Origin: Solirubrobacter pauli
GTDB lineage: Bacteria > Actinomycetota > Thermoleophilia > Solirubrobacterales > Solirubrobacteraceae
Direction: 5' to 3'
Length of the DNA stretch: 64,000 nucleotides
Assembly: GCF_003633755.1 (NCBI RefSeq)
Contig: NZ_RBIL01000002.1
Location: 1,860,001-1,924,000 of the forward strand
Part shown: piece by piece, positions 49,501-56,722 of the stretch
Layout of the letters: every line of letters begins with the position of its first letter
How positions within the stretch are numbered: the stretch's first letter is position 1
The notes under the pieces: generated by a model
Told to the model about the DNA's origin: nothing
The model's input: only the letters and a program-made list of their open reading frames with translations
Databases searched by the model: none
Made by a program: the position numbers and the translations under genes

Positions 49501-52500
49501 CCGACGCCGGCCACGACGAGCTTCTTCGTCGACGCGGCGGCGCCGGAGACGTCGATCAGCGGCGACCCGCCGCACGACGTCTCGGCGCGGCCTTTGGCGG
49601 TGGCGTTCGGGGCGAGCAAGACCGGCGTGACGTTCGCGTGCAGCCTCGACGGCGCGACCGCCGCGCCGTGCACCTCCCCGCACACGCTGTCCGGGCTCAC
49701 CGACGGCGCACACCGCTTCACGGTGGTGGGCACCGACCGCGCCGGCCACGTGGACGCGACGCCGGCCGAGTACCTGTTCGTCGTCGACGGCTCGCCGCTG
49801 ACCGCTCGCGCGGGCGATGACCGCACCGTGCTGCGCAACACAGCGGTCGACTTCGACGCGTCCGCGTCGCGACCGGTCGGCGGCATCGAATCCTACGTCT
49901 GGGACTTCGGCGACGGTGCGACCGCAACGGGAGTGCGCGCCTCCCACGCCTACGCGAACGCGGGCAACTACACGGCCAAGCTGACCGTGACCGGCGCGTC
50001 CGGGAGCTCGAGCGCGACGGTGCGGGTGCGGGTGCTCGCGCCCGCCGGCAGCGTCAGCGTGACCGTCCGCGACACGGGCGGCGCGGTGCTGGCCGGCGCC
50101 GACGTGCTCGTCATGCTTCCGAACGGAGGACGCGTGCAGTCCGCGACCGGGCCCGACGGCGTCGCTCGGCTCTACGGGCTCGCGGACGGCAGCTACACGG
50201 CCTACGTCCAGGCCGCGGGGCACGTCCCGGCGACCACCGAGCTCACCGTGAGCAACGGCGAGGCGAACGCCGCCGCGACGCTCCGCCCGGGCCCGGTGGC
50301 GGCGGCGACGCTGTCCGTGCACCGGATGACGCTCGCGCAGATCCTCGCCGCCGGCATCAACCCGAACGACCCGGCCAACCAGAACGCGTTCGAGTTCACC
50401 ACCCGGCTCAGCTACGGCGGGGTCGACTACAACCGGACCTGCATCGTCGCGAGCGGCGGCTGGGTCAACTGCGGCGGTGGCAGCGGCTCCAACGGGCTCC
50501 CGCCCGGCTGGAGCGGCCGCGCCTACTACCCCGATCCCGACGGCGAGCCCACGATCGTCTGGATGGCGATGGAGGGCGAGGCCCGCTGGCTGAAGGAGTT
50601 CTTCTCCGTCGACCTGATCGTCCAGAACCTCGCACCCGGGGGCTTCACCTTCACCGGCGGCCAAGCCCGGCTGAACCTGCCCGACGGCCTCAGCCTGGCG
50701 CCCACCTCAGCAGCCCAGTCTCTGACCAAGACGGTCGCGGACATCGGTGGCAACACCTCCCGCGCCGTCAACTGGAAGATCCGCGGCGACCGCGAAGGCT
50801 TCTACAACCTCTCTGTCGACTACTCCGCGACGATGGCCCCGTTCAACACGCGCGTCGTCCTGCGCGGCGAGACCGCCTCCCCCTTCCGCGTCTGGGGTCT
50901 CTCCGCCCTCCAGCTCGTCATCGACACCGACGACGAGGCCAAGGACCTGCACCCCCAGACCATGCGCGTCGGCCTCAAGAACGTCTCCGACGTCCCGGTC
51001 TACAACGCCAGCCTCGAGCTCAAGGGCGACCCGTCCAACGGCATCGTCATGCAGCCCCGACAGCAGTCCGAGTACGCCACCAAGTCGATCCCCGCCGGCG
51101 GCACCTTCTGGGCCGGCCCGTATGTCCTCGTCGGCCAGGTCACCGGCCAGATCGGCGGAACCGGCGACCTCAACCTCTCCCGCTCCTTCGTCCGCCGCGT
51201 CGCCGGCGACGCCAACGAGACCGCCACGATCATCAAGCACCCCCGCGTCCCCGCGATCGACGCCACCCCGAAGGTGCGGGTGCTCGAGCCCCCGCTCGGC
51301 GACGAGATCGCGCTCAGCTGGGACCCGATCCCGGGGGCGACGCAGTATCAGGTCTACCGGACCAAGAACCTCTCCGACGGCTTCCCGGCGGAGCCGTGGA
51401 TGACGACGACCAAGACCTCGTTCGTGCTCGACTCCGACGCGTTCGACGATGACTACCTCGCGGTCAGCTCGGTCGTGAACGGCGAGCTGCGGATGCGCCA
51501 CGCCGTGCTCGGCCACGTCCTGCGCACCACCACGCCGTCTTGCGACGACCCCGAGCAGCCCTATGACGGCTTCCGCTGGAACGCCCCCGCACGCACCAAC
51601 ACCCCGGCGAACTGCTCGGTGATCGATGGACCGACCACGGTCTCATGGACGGTGGTCTCCGACAACGGTCCCGTGACGATGCGGCTGGCCGGCGACGAGC
51701 GCGTGCGGCTCTGGGATTGCGAGAACACGACCGCGACGAACGGGACCACCCACTCCGCGACGGCGCGCTGCACGATCGCTGGGCCGCGCACGGGCTCCAA
51801 CGCGACGTTGCAGGTGATGGCCGACGACGGCTTCGGCACGTCGGTTCGCACCTACCGCGTCGCGGTCGACTTCCTCGGCTACGTGTTCGAGAACGACGGC
51901 ATGAGCAACGGGTTCGCCCGTGACGCGCACCTCAAGCGCGAGGACGTCCTGCCCGATTCCGCGATCCGCGAGATCTTCAAGGAAGAACAGGCGGTCGAGG
52001 AACGCGACGACCTCTGGGAGCTCGCGGATGCAGGCACGTGCTACGGCATGGCGCTCAGCGGCGCCCGTTTCGACGCCGAGATCGTCCCCCTGCGAAGCCC
52101 TTCGCTGGGCCGGTCCGATGACCTGTGGGACCTGGCTGACGAGAGCCTGCTTCCCCCGCCCAACGGCGACACCCGCCCCGTGTACACGAAAGAGCTGCTC
52201 AGGCGCCTGATGATGGACATGGTGTCGCAGCGGTCGTGGGACGCCACGTATGACAAGGTCAAGCAGTACGGCCAGTTCGTTGATTCCAAGGACACCGCGA
52301 AGTCGGTCTACGACACGTTCAACCGGGTCATGGCCCTCGGGAAATGGCGCGACAGCGACTTCGGCACGTCTGGCCCTGCCAACACGGGCCTCGCGGTGGT
52401 GACCATCCATTGGGCGAAGAACTGGTGGGCGTTGCCCGACGAGCACTTCGGCCATGCCGTGGTGGCCCACGGCCTGCGCCGGGAATCGGACGGAACGACG

Positions 52501-53556
52501 CTGATCGATGTGTGGGACAACAACTACCCCGGCGAGACCAAGACGATCGAGGTCGAGAAGGACGGCACCGTGCGCTACGCGCCGTCCGAGATCGACGGTA
52601 AGTTCTCCGGTACGGGGTCCAAGCACGTGGAGATCGCGGCGCTGCCGCTCTATGAGGCTCGCGGACTGCTGTACCGCAGCAAGGACGGCTCCGACACGGC
52701 GATCGCCGACGTTCCGGCGAGCACCCACCTCGAGGCCGGCGCCGACGCGAACATCATGCCCGTCCTCGCCGGTGGCAGGGAATACGCCGGCGTCTCCGCG
52801 TTCTATCGATCGCAGCGGGCGACGATGCGGCTCGTCGGCGATCAGCCGCGCGCGACCGTCCGCGGCGAGCATGTCGTCGCCAACGTCAAGCGTGCGAGCG
52901 GCACCGGCGAGCTGCAGACGACGTTCGACCTGGCCGCGGGCTCGCTGCAGGCGACCGGCGGACCGGTGACCCTGACGATCGACCGCGACGGGCGCCGGTA
53001 CACGAGCACGGGCGCGTCGAAGCTGACCGTCGCGCCCGACGGGTCGGTCGATTCGGTGCCGGACGGAACCGGTGCGCGTGTCGAGGTGACCGGTCCGAGC
53101 GGCGTGGTTCAGAGCTATGTCCCGACGGTTCAGGCTCAGCCGTCGCCGACGCCCGATCCTGGCGCGACGCCGACGCCGACGCCCACGCCGGTGCCGCCGA
53201 CCGGTGGCGGTGGGACGACTCCGCCGCCGCTGAAGCCTGCGCTCGGTGGGTTCAGCGCGGCGAAGTCGGTCAAGGCGTCCGCGCTGGCGAAGGGGCTGAA
53301 GCTGACCCTCAAGGGCGCTGTGAAGGGTGCGACGGTGAAGGTGCGCGTGCGCGAGCTGAAGGGCGCGAAGCCTGGGAAGCAGGTGGCGACCGCGACGATG
53401 AAGGCCAAGGGCAAGGCGACGGAGGCGATCACCGTGAAGGTCTCCAAGACCGCGGCGCGCAAGCTCGCCGGGAAGCGGCTGCTGGTCGAGGTGACGGCGA
53501 CGCTCAAGGGCGCCGCGACCGTCACCAGGACAGTGCAGGTGGCCGTCAAGCGTTGA
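40594..53556 (+). CDS. Giant secreted multidomain repeat protein with papain-like module
   Basis: 4320 residues. TTG start fixed by GGAGGA four nt upstream; signal peptide ends near 'PTPARAAA' (residue 27). Residues about 31-2808: 22 tandem beta-type repeats of about 126 residues, similar in pattern to PPC-type domains, with 'NDDFA', 'GEPDHAG', 'SVWYRWTAP', 'LAVYTG' and 'YRIAVDG', and two conserved cysteines in every copy. About 2812-3067: three Ig-like repeats ('FECSLDG'). About 3069-3148: PKD ('YVWDFGDGA'). About 3150-3235: carboxypeptidase-regulatory-like. About 3559-3640: FN3-like. About 3780-4010: module with Cys3816 ('GTCYGMA'), His3954 ('FGHAVVAHG') and 'DVWDNNYPGE' (3972-3981), a Cys-His-Asp/Asn order as in papain-like peptidases. 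Then a Pro-Thr linker and a basic 105-residue end. No LPXTG or C-terminal helix. Confidence 0.85.
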   Translation: MRRGRLIGCLWLAMLMLAAPTPARAAADPPANDAFASPVVLTGESVVRDVTTTGATSEPGEAAVLPGAGASVWFQWTAPANTIVSINACEADFTPVLGVFVGSGLANLSRIDSGCTASFGTGGSPLTVRIAVAGENGETGTARLTINPPAANDDFAAAKQLDPLDGVLYDYGSTQFSTREAGEPDHADGGGAHSLWYRWTATRTSQVTIDTCSYPGFDTTLSVYTGTSLAQLQPVMQNDDSSACLASPKGSSVSFLAEAGREYRIAVDGHGPSASGTFTLTLHGPPLNDDFADAREMSARSGHYNTTEGASKEPGEPNHGGDAGGHSVWFKWTATRSRTVTLSLCFAAFDPLYAVYTGNAVNALTPVATTAPAPSDDCTGGGQTTFQAVAGTTYRIALDGKAGASGTYSLDFPPANDDFAGAVAVNTISDYENYESLARASREPGEPDHGGIGRSAWLTYRSETTQTVTLDTCLSDTPTVLAVYTGTSVGALTKITGSTTPGSYCSAGSSGVGVTFTAQAQTTYRIAIDARTAALGAYWLRFATAPVNDAFAAARELTGTTISGTTRGATKETGEPTHAGIPGGHSVWYRWTAPSTGSMTLDACGDDQIYSGYVDTVLAVYEGDELGSLTQLAANDNGPASCANGNPQASSVTFPTVAGKQYRIAVDGAFGHAGSFRLVFPAAPVNDAFATATTLTGQFVNITAANAGATKEAGEPAHAGDAGGRSVWYQWTAPTTSRYVLDTCNASFDTLLAVYFGSAVGALAEIGRSDDAVACGVGSTRSSVTFSATAGTSYRFAIDGKNGASGSIPLTLATVAGNDDFATPYSLTANTYSTRGASRQAGEPDHAGKPGSASVWFVFFANATGPVTISTCPAGGFTSYDTVLAVYKGSTLATLDPVVSNDDSEACGAGSKRSLVTFTATAGTSYRVAVDSRDGVTGSLSMDLDAKPGNDDFASATTPASEGSLLSGSTRSATRQADEPAHAGDSASGTVWYRWIAPTTGPATFDTCTLPGLRTDTIIAVYSGTSLGALTPEASNDDTAGCGDGTQSRVTFPASAGREYRIAVAGKGLGGPFYLQLTAVPANDAFATPRGLGSIAPAFNGSNRSATKEAGEPSHAGNAGGHSLWFSFLASNSGTVTIDACNSLIDTVLAVYTGTALNALEPVTTGDDECGTQSRVRFPAVAGTVYRIALDGKNGAIGSVSLTLGQAPVNDAFGDAIELLPNPPVAIAENGYATAEAGEPAHAGQPATRSVWWRWTPEQDVRVTIQVCQSSSALNPVLAVYTGTALNALTPVDQAGRTSECRLSLAAKAGTTYRIAVDAKSGGGTFGLAIVFPPDNDDFANARFASPYGSSYGTNDAATVQAGEPDHAGIAGGHSVWYRWTATQTGTTTLSTCGSNTTFDTLLAVYTGTAVGALQSVAFDDDGCGTGSRLTFTAVAGTEYRFVVDGKAGAVGSFYLRLTPRPDNDDFAEAPGIGRMSLDASNENATAQAGEPQHAGQVGGRSVWYAWTANRSGDVRIAICKAEFDTLLAVYRGSALGSLTEVARNDDSDRCGAGATRSALTFAATAGTRYLIAVDGKAGAQGAFTLQFDQPANDNFADAETLTGRETSVSGDGSAAGAEAGEPDHGLFIPASRSVWYRWTAPIDGAYTFSTCTSSTRLALYRGASLATLTPATVTGGFSPTCASSYTIQATAGTEYRIAVDGYEFNLTVVGPPANDAFADARDLGSNLSIGSERNTNASRETEEVASAAHSVWYRWTAPRTGETTIDTCSLADFDAVLSVFTGTSLAALTPIASGDGCGASRVTFPAVAGTEYRIAVDGLAGATGRFGLRFEVPPANDAFAAAEPLTGSVTGTNAHASSEPGEPQHAGVGGGRSVWYRWTAAAASRVIVDTCGSALDTVLGVYAGASVNALTQIDANDDSLACAPGVPGSRVVFDATAGASYAFAIDGKAGAAGTFVLRVTLVPVNDDFDRATAIATDADFVPGDTRGASLESGEPAHGGRSGLVSVWYRWTAPVNGTVRLDACGPDREIAVYTGSAVSALTAVSGSGCRVSFEAVAGTAYRIAVATPADATSSFTLALTRPPANDRFAAATRVTSAAAVVSGTLDLAGREPGEPVALTRSVWYRWTAPTSGRVRIAGCGAGTPSVYTGTDVAALTLVAAGTTGRCGSLATFDAVAGTDYAIAVDGAQTTFKLAINGPANDDFEDAAVLTGAAASGRASTLAATAQAGEPAHWNGATGSVWWKWTAPSSGTFAVSTCGSSFDTVLAIYRGTSLAGLTSLAANDTGGSCGTGSRATFTATAGTTYAFAVDGRLDTLRGEVSLTLNAPTNDLFSAPVNVTGASVNGTNVGASVENGEPLHGGAGGASVWFTWTAPASGIERVSACGATGFEPMVAVYTGSSLGSLTRAASATGDCSATFNTVGGTTYRIAVDGRDAATGTFALAFERISPANDAFASATALTGAAPVASQGTAGASAETGEPAHAGVAAARSVWFRWTAPASATIQFDTCDSDFDTRIAVYRGSSLGALQTVGGDDDGCGGGRSRVRLPVTAGQEYRIAVDGAAAGSLVLRVNRPFNDPYGEPEPVPEARVVTGTTVGATRQPDEPGSSAQTVWYRWSAPADGPVSVAVTCPGGAQVLLAVFDAGAQAQRLSAQGCNGAGSTRARGTFTAVAGSAYLIAVGHATAVAGGTFVLRVGVPANDDFADAAVLSGTHVDVNASTVAASVETGDPLSATGASLWWAWTAPASGSVSVDVCGSAMTPGVYTGSAVGALTAVGTRNGCTITFAATQGTRYIVGAGGSAGDFALHLDAATDTTPPDTSITNGPAERINTADATFAFASTESGSTFECSLDGAAFAACVTPHAVHGLGEREHTLQVRAIDPAGNVDATPATHTFTVDRTAPNTTITADPAPYTSQPSVAIAFDASETSTYACSWDGGAFAPCGSPFTRSGLADKQYTFSVRAIDAAGNVDPTPATTSFFVDAAAPETSISGDPPHDVSARPLAVAFGASKTGVTFACSLDGATAAPCTSPHTLSGLTDGAHRFTVVGTDRAGHVDATPAEYLFVVDGSPLTARAGDDRTVLRNTAVDFDASASRPVGGIESYVWDFGDGATATGVRASHAYANAGNYTAKLTVTGASGSSSATVRVRVLAPAGSVSVTVRDTGGAVLAGADVLVMLPNGGRVQSATGPDGVARLYGLADGSYTAYVQAAGHVPATTELTVSNGEANAAATLRPGPVAAATLSVHRMTLAQILAAGINPNDPANQNAFEFTTRLSYGGVDYNRTCIVASGGWVNCGGGSGSNGLPPGWSGRAYYPDPDGEPTIVWMAMEGEARWLKEFFSVDLIVQNLAPGGFTFTGGQARLNLPDGLSLAPTSAAQSLTKTVADIGGNTSRAVNWKIRGDREGFYNLSVDYSATMAPFNTRVVLRGETASPFRVWGLSALQLVIDTDDEAKDLHPQTMRVGLKNVSDVPVYNASLELKGDPSNGIVMQPRQQSEYATKSIPAGGTFWAGPYVLVGQVTGQIGGTGDLNLSRSFVRRVAGDANETATIIKHPRVPAIDATPKVRVLEPPLGDEIALSWDPIPGATQYQVYRTKNLSDGFPAEPWMTTTKTSFVLDSDAFDDDYLAVSSVVNGELRMRHAVLGHVLRTTTPSCDDPEQPYDGFRWNAPARTNTPANCSVIDGPTTVSWTVVSDNGPVTMRLAGDERVRLWDCENTTATNGTTHSATARCTIAGPRTGSNATLQVMADDGFGTSVRTYRVAVDFLGYVFENDGMSNGFARDAHLKREDVLPDSAIREIFKEEQAVEERDDLWELADAGTCYGMALSGARFDAEIVPLRSPSLGRSDDLWDLADESLLPPPNGDTRPVYTKELLRRLMMDMVSQRSWDATYDKVKQYGQFVDSKDTAKSVYDTFNRVMALGKWRDSDFGTSGPANTGLAVVTIHWAKNWWALPDEHFGHAVVAHGLRRESDGTTLIDVWDNNYPGETKTIEVEKDGTVRYAPSEIDGKFSGTGSKHVEIAALPLYEARGLLYRSKDGSDTAIADVPASTHLEAGADANIMPVLAGGREYAGVSAFYRSQRATMRLVGDQPRATVRGEHVVANVKRASGTGELQTTFDLAAGSLQATGGPVTLTIDRDGRRYTSTGASKLTVAPDGSVDSVPDGTGARVEVTGPSGVVQSYVPTVQAQPSPTPDPGATPTPTPTPVPPTGGGGTTPPPLKPALGGFSAAKSVKASALAKGLKLTLKGAVKGATVKVRVRELKGAKPGKQVATATMKAKGKATEAITVKVSKTAARKLAGKRLLVEVTATLKGAATVTRTVQVAVKR

Positions 53557-53587
53557 GACCGCGCGGCCCACGACGGGCCGCGCGGTC
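53557..53587. terminator. Bidirectional hairpin between the giant gene and gatB
   Basis: Perfect 13-bp GC stem (GACCGCGCGGCCC and its complement) with loop ACGAC, starting one base after the stop of the giant gene and ending 9 bp before the gatB stop on the other strand. No T run. Position between two convergent genes supports a terminator role for both. Confidence 0.7.
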
Positions 53588-53596
53588 GCAAGGTGG

Positions 53597-55024
53597 TTAG
53601 ACGCCCAGCTGCTCGCGGAGGAGGCGGTTCACTTCGCCTCCGTCGGCGCGGCCCTTGGTCTCGCGCATGATCGGGCCGACCAGCGCGCCCATCGCCTTGG
53701 CGTTGCCGCCGCGGATGCGCTCGACCACGTCCTGGTTCTCGGAGATGACCTTGGCGACGATCTGCGACAGCTCGCCGCTGTCCTCCATCACCGTGAGGCC
53801 CTCGGCCTCGGCGATGTCGGACGGGTGGTCGCCGGTCTCGACCATCTTGTCGAGCACGGTACGGGCGGAGCCGGCCGTGACCTTCTTCGCGCCCACGAGG
53901 CCCGCGAGCGCCGCCAGCTGGGCCGGGACGACCGGGGACTGGTGCGGGTCGGCGTCCGCGCCGAGGCGCGTGCGCAGCTCGGTGACCCAGATGCCGGCCG
54001 CCTTCGCGTCACGGTCGCCCTCGACGGCGACGCGCTCGAAGTACGTGCCCCAGGTGGGCTCGTAGGCGAACAGGTGCGCGGTGTCCCTGGGCAGGCCGAA
54101 GTCGGACTCGTAGCGCGCCTCGCGGTCGGCCGGGAGCTCGGGGATCGCGGCCTCGGCGGCAGCGATCATCTCCGGCGTCGGGACGAGCGGGACGAGGTCG
54201 GGCTCCGGGAAGTAGCGGTAGTCGTGCGCCTCTTCCTTGGAGCGCAGCGAGCTGATGCGGCCGCTGACCGGGTCGTAGTGCAGGGTCTCCTGCGTCACCT
54301 GCTCGCCGGACTCCAGCAGGGCCGTCTGGCGGGCGATCTCGGCGTTGATGCCCTGGGCGACGAACCGGAACGAGTTCATGTTCTTGAGCTCGGTCTTGGT
54401 GCCCAGGCCCTTCGAGCCCTTCGGGCGGATGGAGACGTTGGCGTCGCAGCGCAGCGAGCCCTCCTCCATGTTCACGTCGCTCACGCCGAGCTGGCGCAGC
54501 GTCTCGCGCAGCAGCTGCAGCCAGTCGCGGGCCTGCTCGGCCGAGTGGATGTCCGGCTCGGTGACGATCTCCGCGAGCGGGGTGCCGCCGCGGTTGTAGT
54601 CGACGACCGAGGACTCGGAGCCGTGGATCCGGCCTGAGGAGCCGGCGTGGACGAGCTTCGCCGCGTCCTCCTCGAGGTGGATGCGGTGGATCTTGACGTC
54701 ACCCAGCTGGCCGCCCAGGCACAGCGGGATGTCGTACTGGGAGATCTGGTAGCCCTTGGAGAGGTCCGGATAGAAGTAGTTCTTGCGGTGGAAGATCGAC
54801 CGCGGGGCGATCTCGCAGCCGAGCGCGAGGCCCATCATGATCCCGTACTGGACGGCCTGGGCGTTCGTCACCGGCAGCGTCCCCGGCAGGCCGAGGCAGA
54901 CCGGGCAGGTGCGCGTGTTGGGCTCCTCGCCGAAGCTCAGCTCGCACCCGCAGAACATCTTCGTGCGGGTCTTGAGCTGAACGTGGATCTCCAGCCCGAT
55001 GACGGGTTCGTATTCGGTGCTCAT
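53597..55024 (-). CDS. gatB: Aspartyl/glutamyl-tRNA amidotransferase subunit B
   Basis: 475 residues. tRNA-binding and kinase-like subunit of GatCAB. 'EPVIGLEIHVQLKTRTKMFC', the zinc cysteines ('FCGCELSF', 'TCPVCLGLPGTLPV'), 'KNYFYPDLSKGYQISQYD' and 'EEGSLRCDANVSIRP', then the C-terminal YqeY-like domain ('MGALVGPIMRETKGRADGGE'). ATG overlaps the gatA stop (ATGA). GatCAB converts Glu-tRNA(Gln) or Asp-tRNA(Asn) to the correct amide form. Confidence 0.96.
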   Translation of the reverse strand: MSTEYEPVIGLEIHVQLKTRTKMFCGCELSFGEEPNTRTCPVCLGLPGTLPVTNAQAVQYGIMMGLALGCEIAPRSIFHRKNYFYPDLSKGYQISQYDIPLCLGGQLGDVKIHRIHLEEDAAKLVHAGSSGRIHGSESSVVDYNRGGTPLAEIVTEPDIHSAEQARDWLQLLRETLRQLGVSDVNMEEGSLRCDANVSIRPKGSKGLGTKTELKNMNSFRFVAQGINAEIARQTALLESGEQVTQETLHYDPVSGRISSLRSKEEAHDYRYFPEPDLVPLVPTPEMIAAAEAAIPELPADREARYESDFGLPRDTAHLFAYEPTWGTYFERVAVEGDRDAKAAGIWVTELRTRLGADADPHQSPVVPAQLAALAGLVGAKKVTAGSARTVLDKMVETGDHPSDIAEAEGLTVMEDSGELSQIVAKVISENQDVVERIRGGNAKAMGALVGPIMRETKGRADGGEVNRLLREQLGV

Positions 55025-56427
55025 GCGTACGCCTTGCTTCCGTCGAAGCCGATGGCCTTCTCCAGCGCCAGCGCCGCGTCGAGGATGCGGTTCTCGCTGA
55101 ACGCCGGACCGGCGATCTGGAAGCCGACCGGGAGCCCCTCGGAGAGGCCGTTCGGGATCGAGATCGCGGGGATGCCGGCCAGCGACATCGGGACCGTGCA
55201 GAAGTCGTTGAGGTACATCGCCAGCGGGTCCGACGTCTTCGAGTTGAGCTCGAACGCGACGCCCGGCGCGGTCGGCGTGACGATGAAGTCGAACTGGTCG
55301 AACGCGTTCTTGAAGTCCTGGGCGATCAGCGTGCGGACCTTCTGCGCGCGCCCGTAGTAGGCGTCGTAGTAGCCCGAGCTCAGCGCGTAGGTGCCCAGCA
55401 TGATCCGGCGCTTGACCTCCGCGCCGAAGCCCGCCTCGCGCGTCTGGTTGTACATCTCGAGCAGCGAGTCGGCCTGCTTGCGGAAGCCGAAGCGCACGCC
55501 GTCGTAGCGCGCGAGGTTGGACGAGCACTCCGCGGGCGCGATCAGGTAGTACGCGGCGAGGCCGTGCGGCGCGTGCGGCAGGTGCGTGGTCTCGACGGTC
55601 GCGCCGAGGCTCTTGGCCAGCTCCAGCGTCTCGTTGAAGGCCTTCAGCACGCCCTCCTCGATGCCCTCGCCGGACAGCTCCTCCGGCACGCCGAGGCGGA
55701 TGCCCTTGAGGCTGTCCGCGGTCGGGATGCGCACCGGCTCGGGCAGGCCGAGGCTCGTCTGGTCGCACGGGTCCTGGCCGACCATCGCCGACAGCAGCAT
55801 GGCCGTGTCCGTGACGTCGCGCGTGAACGTGCCCGCCTGGTCCAGGCTCGAGGCGAAGGCGATCATCCCGTAGCGGGAGATCGCGCCGTACGTCGGCTTG
55901 AGGCCGACGATGCCCGTGAGCGCGGCCGGCTGGCGGATCGAGCCGCCGGTGTCCGTGCCGATCGACCACGGGGCCGTGGCGCCCGCGACGACCGCGGCGC
56001 TGCCGCCGGACGACCCGCCCGGGACGCGCGTGGTGTCCCACGGGTTGAGCGTCGGGCCGTAGGCCGAGTTCTCGGTCGACGAGCCCATCGCGAACTCGTC
56101 CTGGTTCGTCTTGCCCAGGAGCGTGCCGCCGGCGTCGTCCGTGAGCTTCTTGACCGACGTCGCGCTGTACGGCGGGCGGTAGTCCTCGAGGATCTTCGAG
56201 CCGGCCTGGCTCGGGATGCCCTCGGTGCAGAACAGGTCCTTGATCGCGATCGGCACGCCGGCGAACGGCTTGCTCGTGTCGATCGCCGGCGTCTCGTCGG
56301 CGACCCAGACGTACGAGTTGTACGGGTCGGCGGCCGCGCGCTTGCGGTAGAAGTCGAAGTACTCCTGCGCGTCCAGGTCACCGCTGCGGATCGCGTCCGC
56401 GGCCTGCTTGGCGGTCAGCTCGATCAT
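55021..56427 (-). CDS. gatA: Aspartyl/glutamyl-tRNA amidotransferase subunit A
   Basis: 468 residues, amidase-signature family; liberates ammonia from glutamine. Catalytic Lys63 ('AIKDLF'), cis-Ser139 ('GGSSGGSAA') and nucleophile Ser163 ('TDTGGSIRQPA') are intact. ATG overlaps the gatC stop (ATGA) and the TGA overlaps the gatB ATG, giving tight stoichiometric coupling. Confidence 0.97.
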   Translation of the reverse strand: MIELTAKQAADAIRSGDLDAQEYFDFYRKRAAADPYNSYVWVADETPAIDTSKPFAGVPIAIKDLFCTEGIPSQAGSKILEDYRPPYSATSVKKLTDDAGGTLLGKTNQDEFAMGSSTENSAYGPTLNPWDTTRVPGGSSGGSAAVVAGATAPWSIGTDTGGSIRQPAALTGIVGLKPTYGAISRYGMIAFASSLDQAGTFTRDVTDTAMLLSAMVGQDPCDQTSLGLPEPVRIPTADSLKGIRLGVPEELSGEGIEEGVLKAFNETLELAKSLGATVETTHLPHAPHGLAAYYLIAPAECSSNLARYDGVRFGFRKQADSLLEMYNQTREAGFGAEVKRRIMLGTYALSSGYYDAYYGRAQKVRTLIAQDFKNAFDQFDFIVTPTAPGVAFELNSKTSDPLAMYLNDFCTVPMSLAGIPAISIPNGLSEGLPVGFQIAGPAFSENRILDAALALEKAIGFDGSKAYA

Positions 56428-56711
56428 GACGCGCCCGGGCTCGGGACGCGGAAGCCGCCGTCGGCGGCGTCCGGGGCGCTCGCGAGCGCCTTCTCGACCG
56501 GCATCGACGGACGTGGCACGTCCGCGCGCAGCGCGTTCTCGACGTCGATCACGTGCGAGGTGGGCTGGACGTCTTCGAGGTCGAGCTGACCGATCAGCTC
56601 GATGTGATCAAGGACTTTGGAGAGTTCGCCGCCGAAGCGCTCGACCTCCTCGGGGGTGAGCTCGAGGCGGGCAAGGCGGGCGACATGGAGAACCTGGTCG
56701 CTGCTGAGCAT
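56424..56711 (-). CDS. gatC: Aspartyl/glutamyl-tRNA amidotransferase subunit C
   Basis: 95 residues. 'VLHVARLARLELTPEEVERF', 'LSKVLDHIELIGQLDLEDVQ' and 'RADVPRPSM' are the standard GatC pattern. Wraps around and stabilises GatA. First of gatC-A-B, 11 bp after the upstream membrane-protein gene, so likely part of the longer folD transcript. Confidence 0.96.
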   Translation of the reverse strand: MLSSDQVLHVARLARLELTPEEVERFGGELSKVLDHIELIGQLDLEDVQPTSHVIDVENALRADVPRPSMPVEKALASAPDAADGGFRVPSPGAS

Positions 56712-56722
56712 TGGCGAAGATG

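Noticed and set aside
53130-53232. Short CCGACG-type DNA repeats that could be a slippage or regulatory element
   Set aside because: They encode the Pro-Thr linker before the basic C-terminal domain; the pattern follows from the linker codons.
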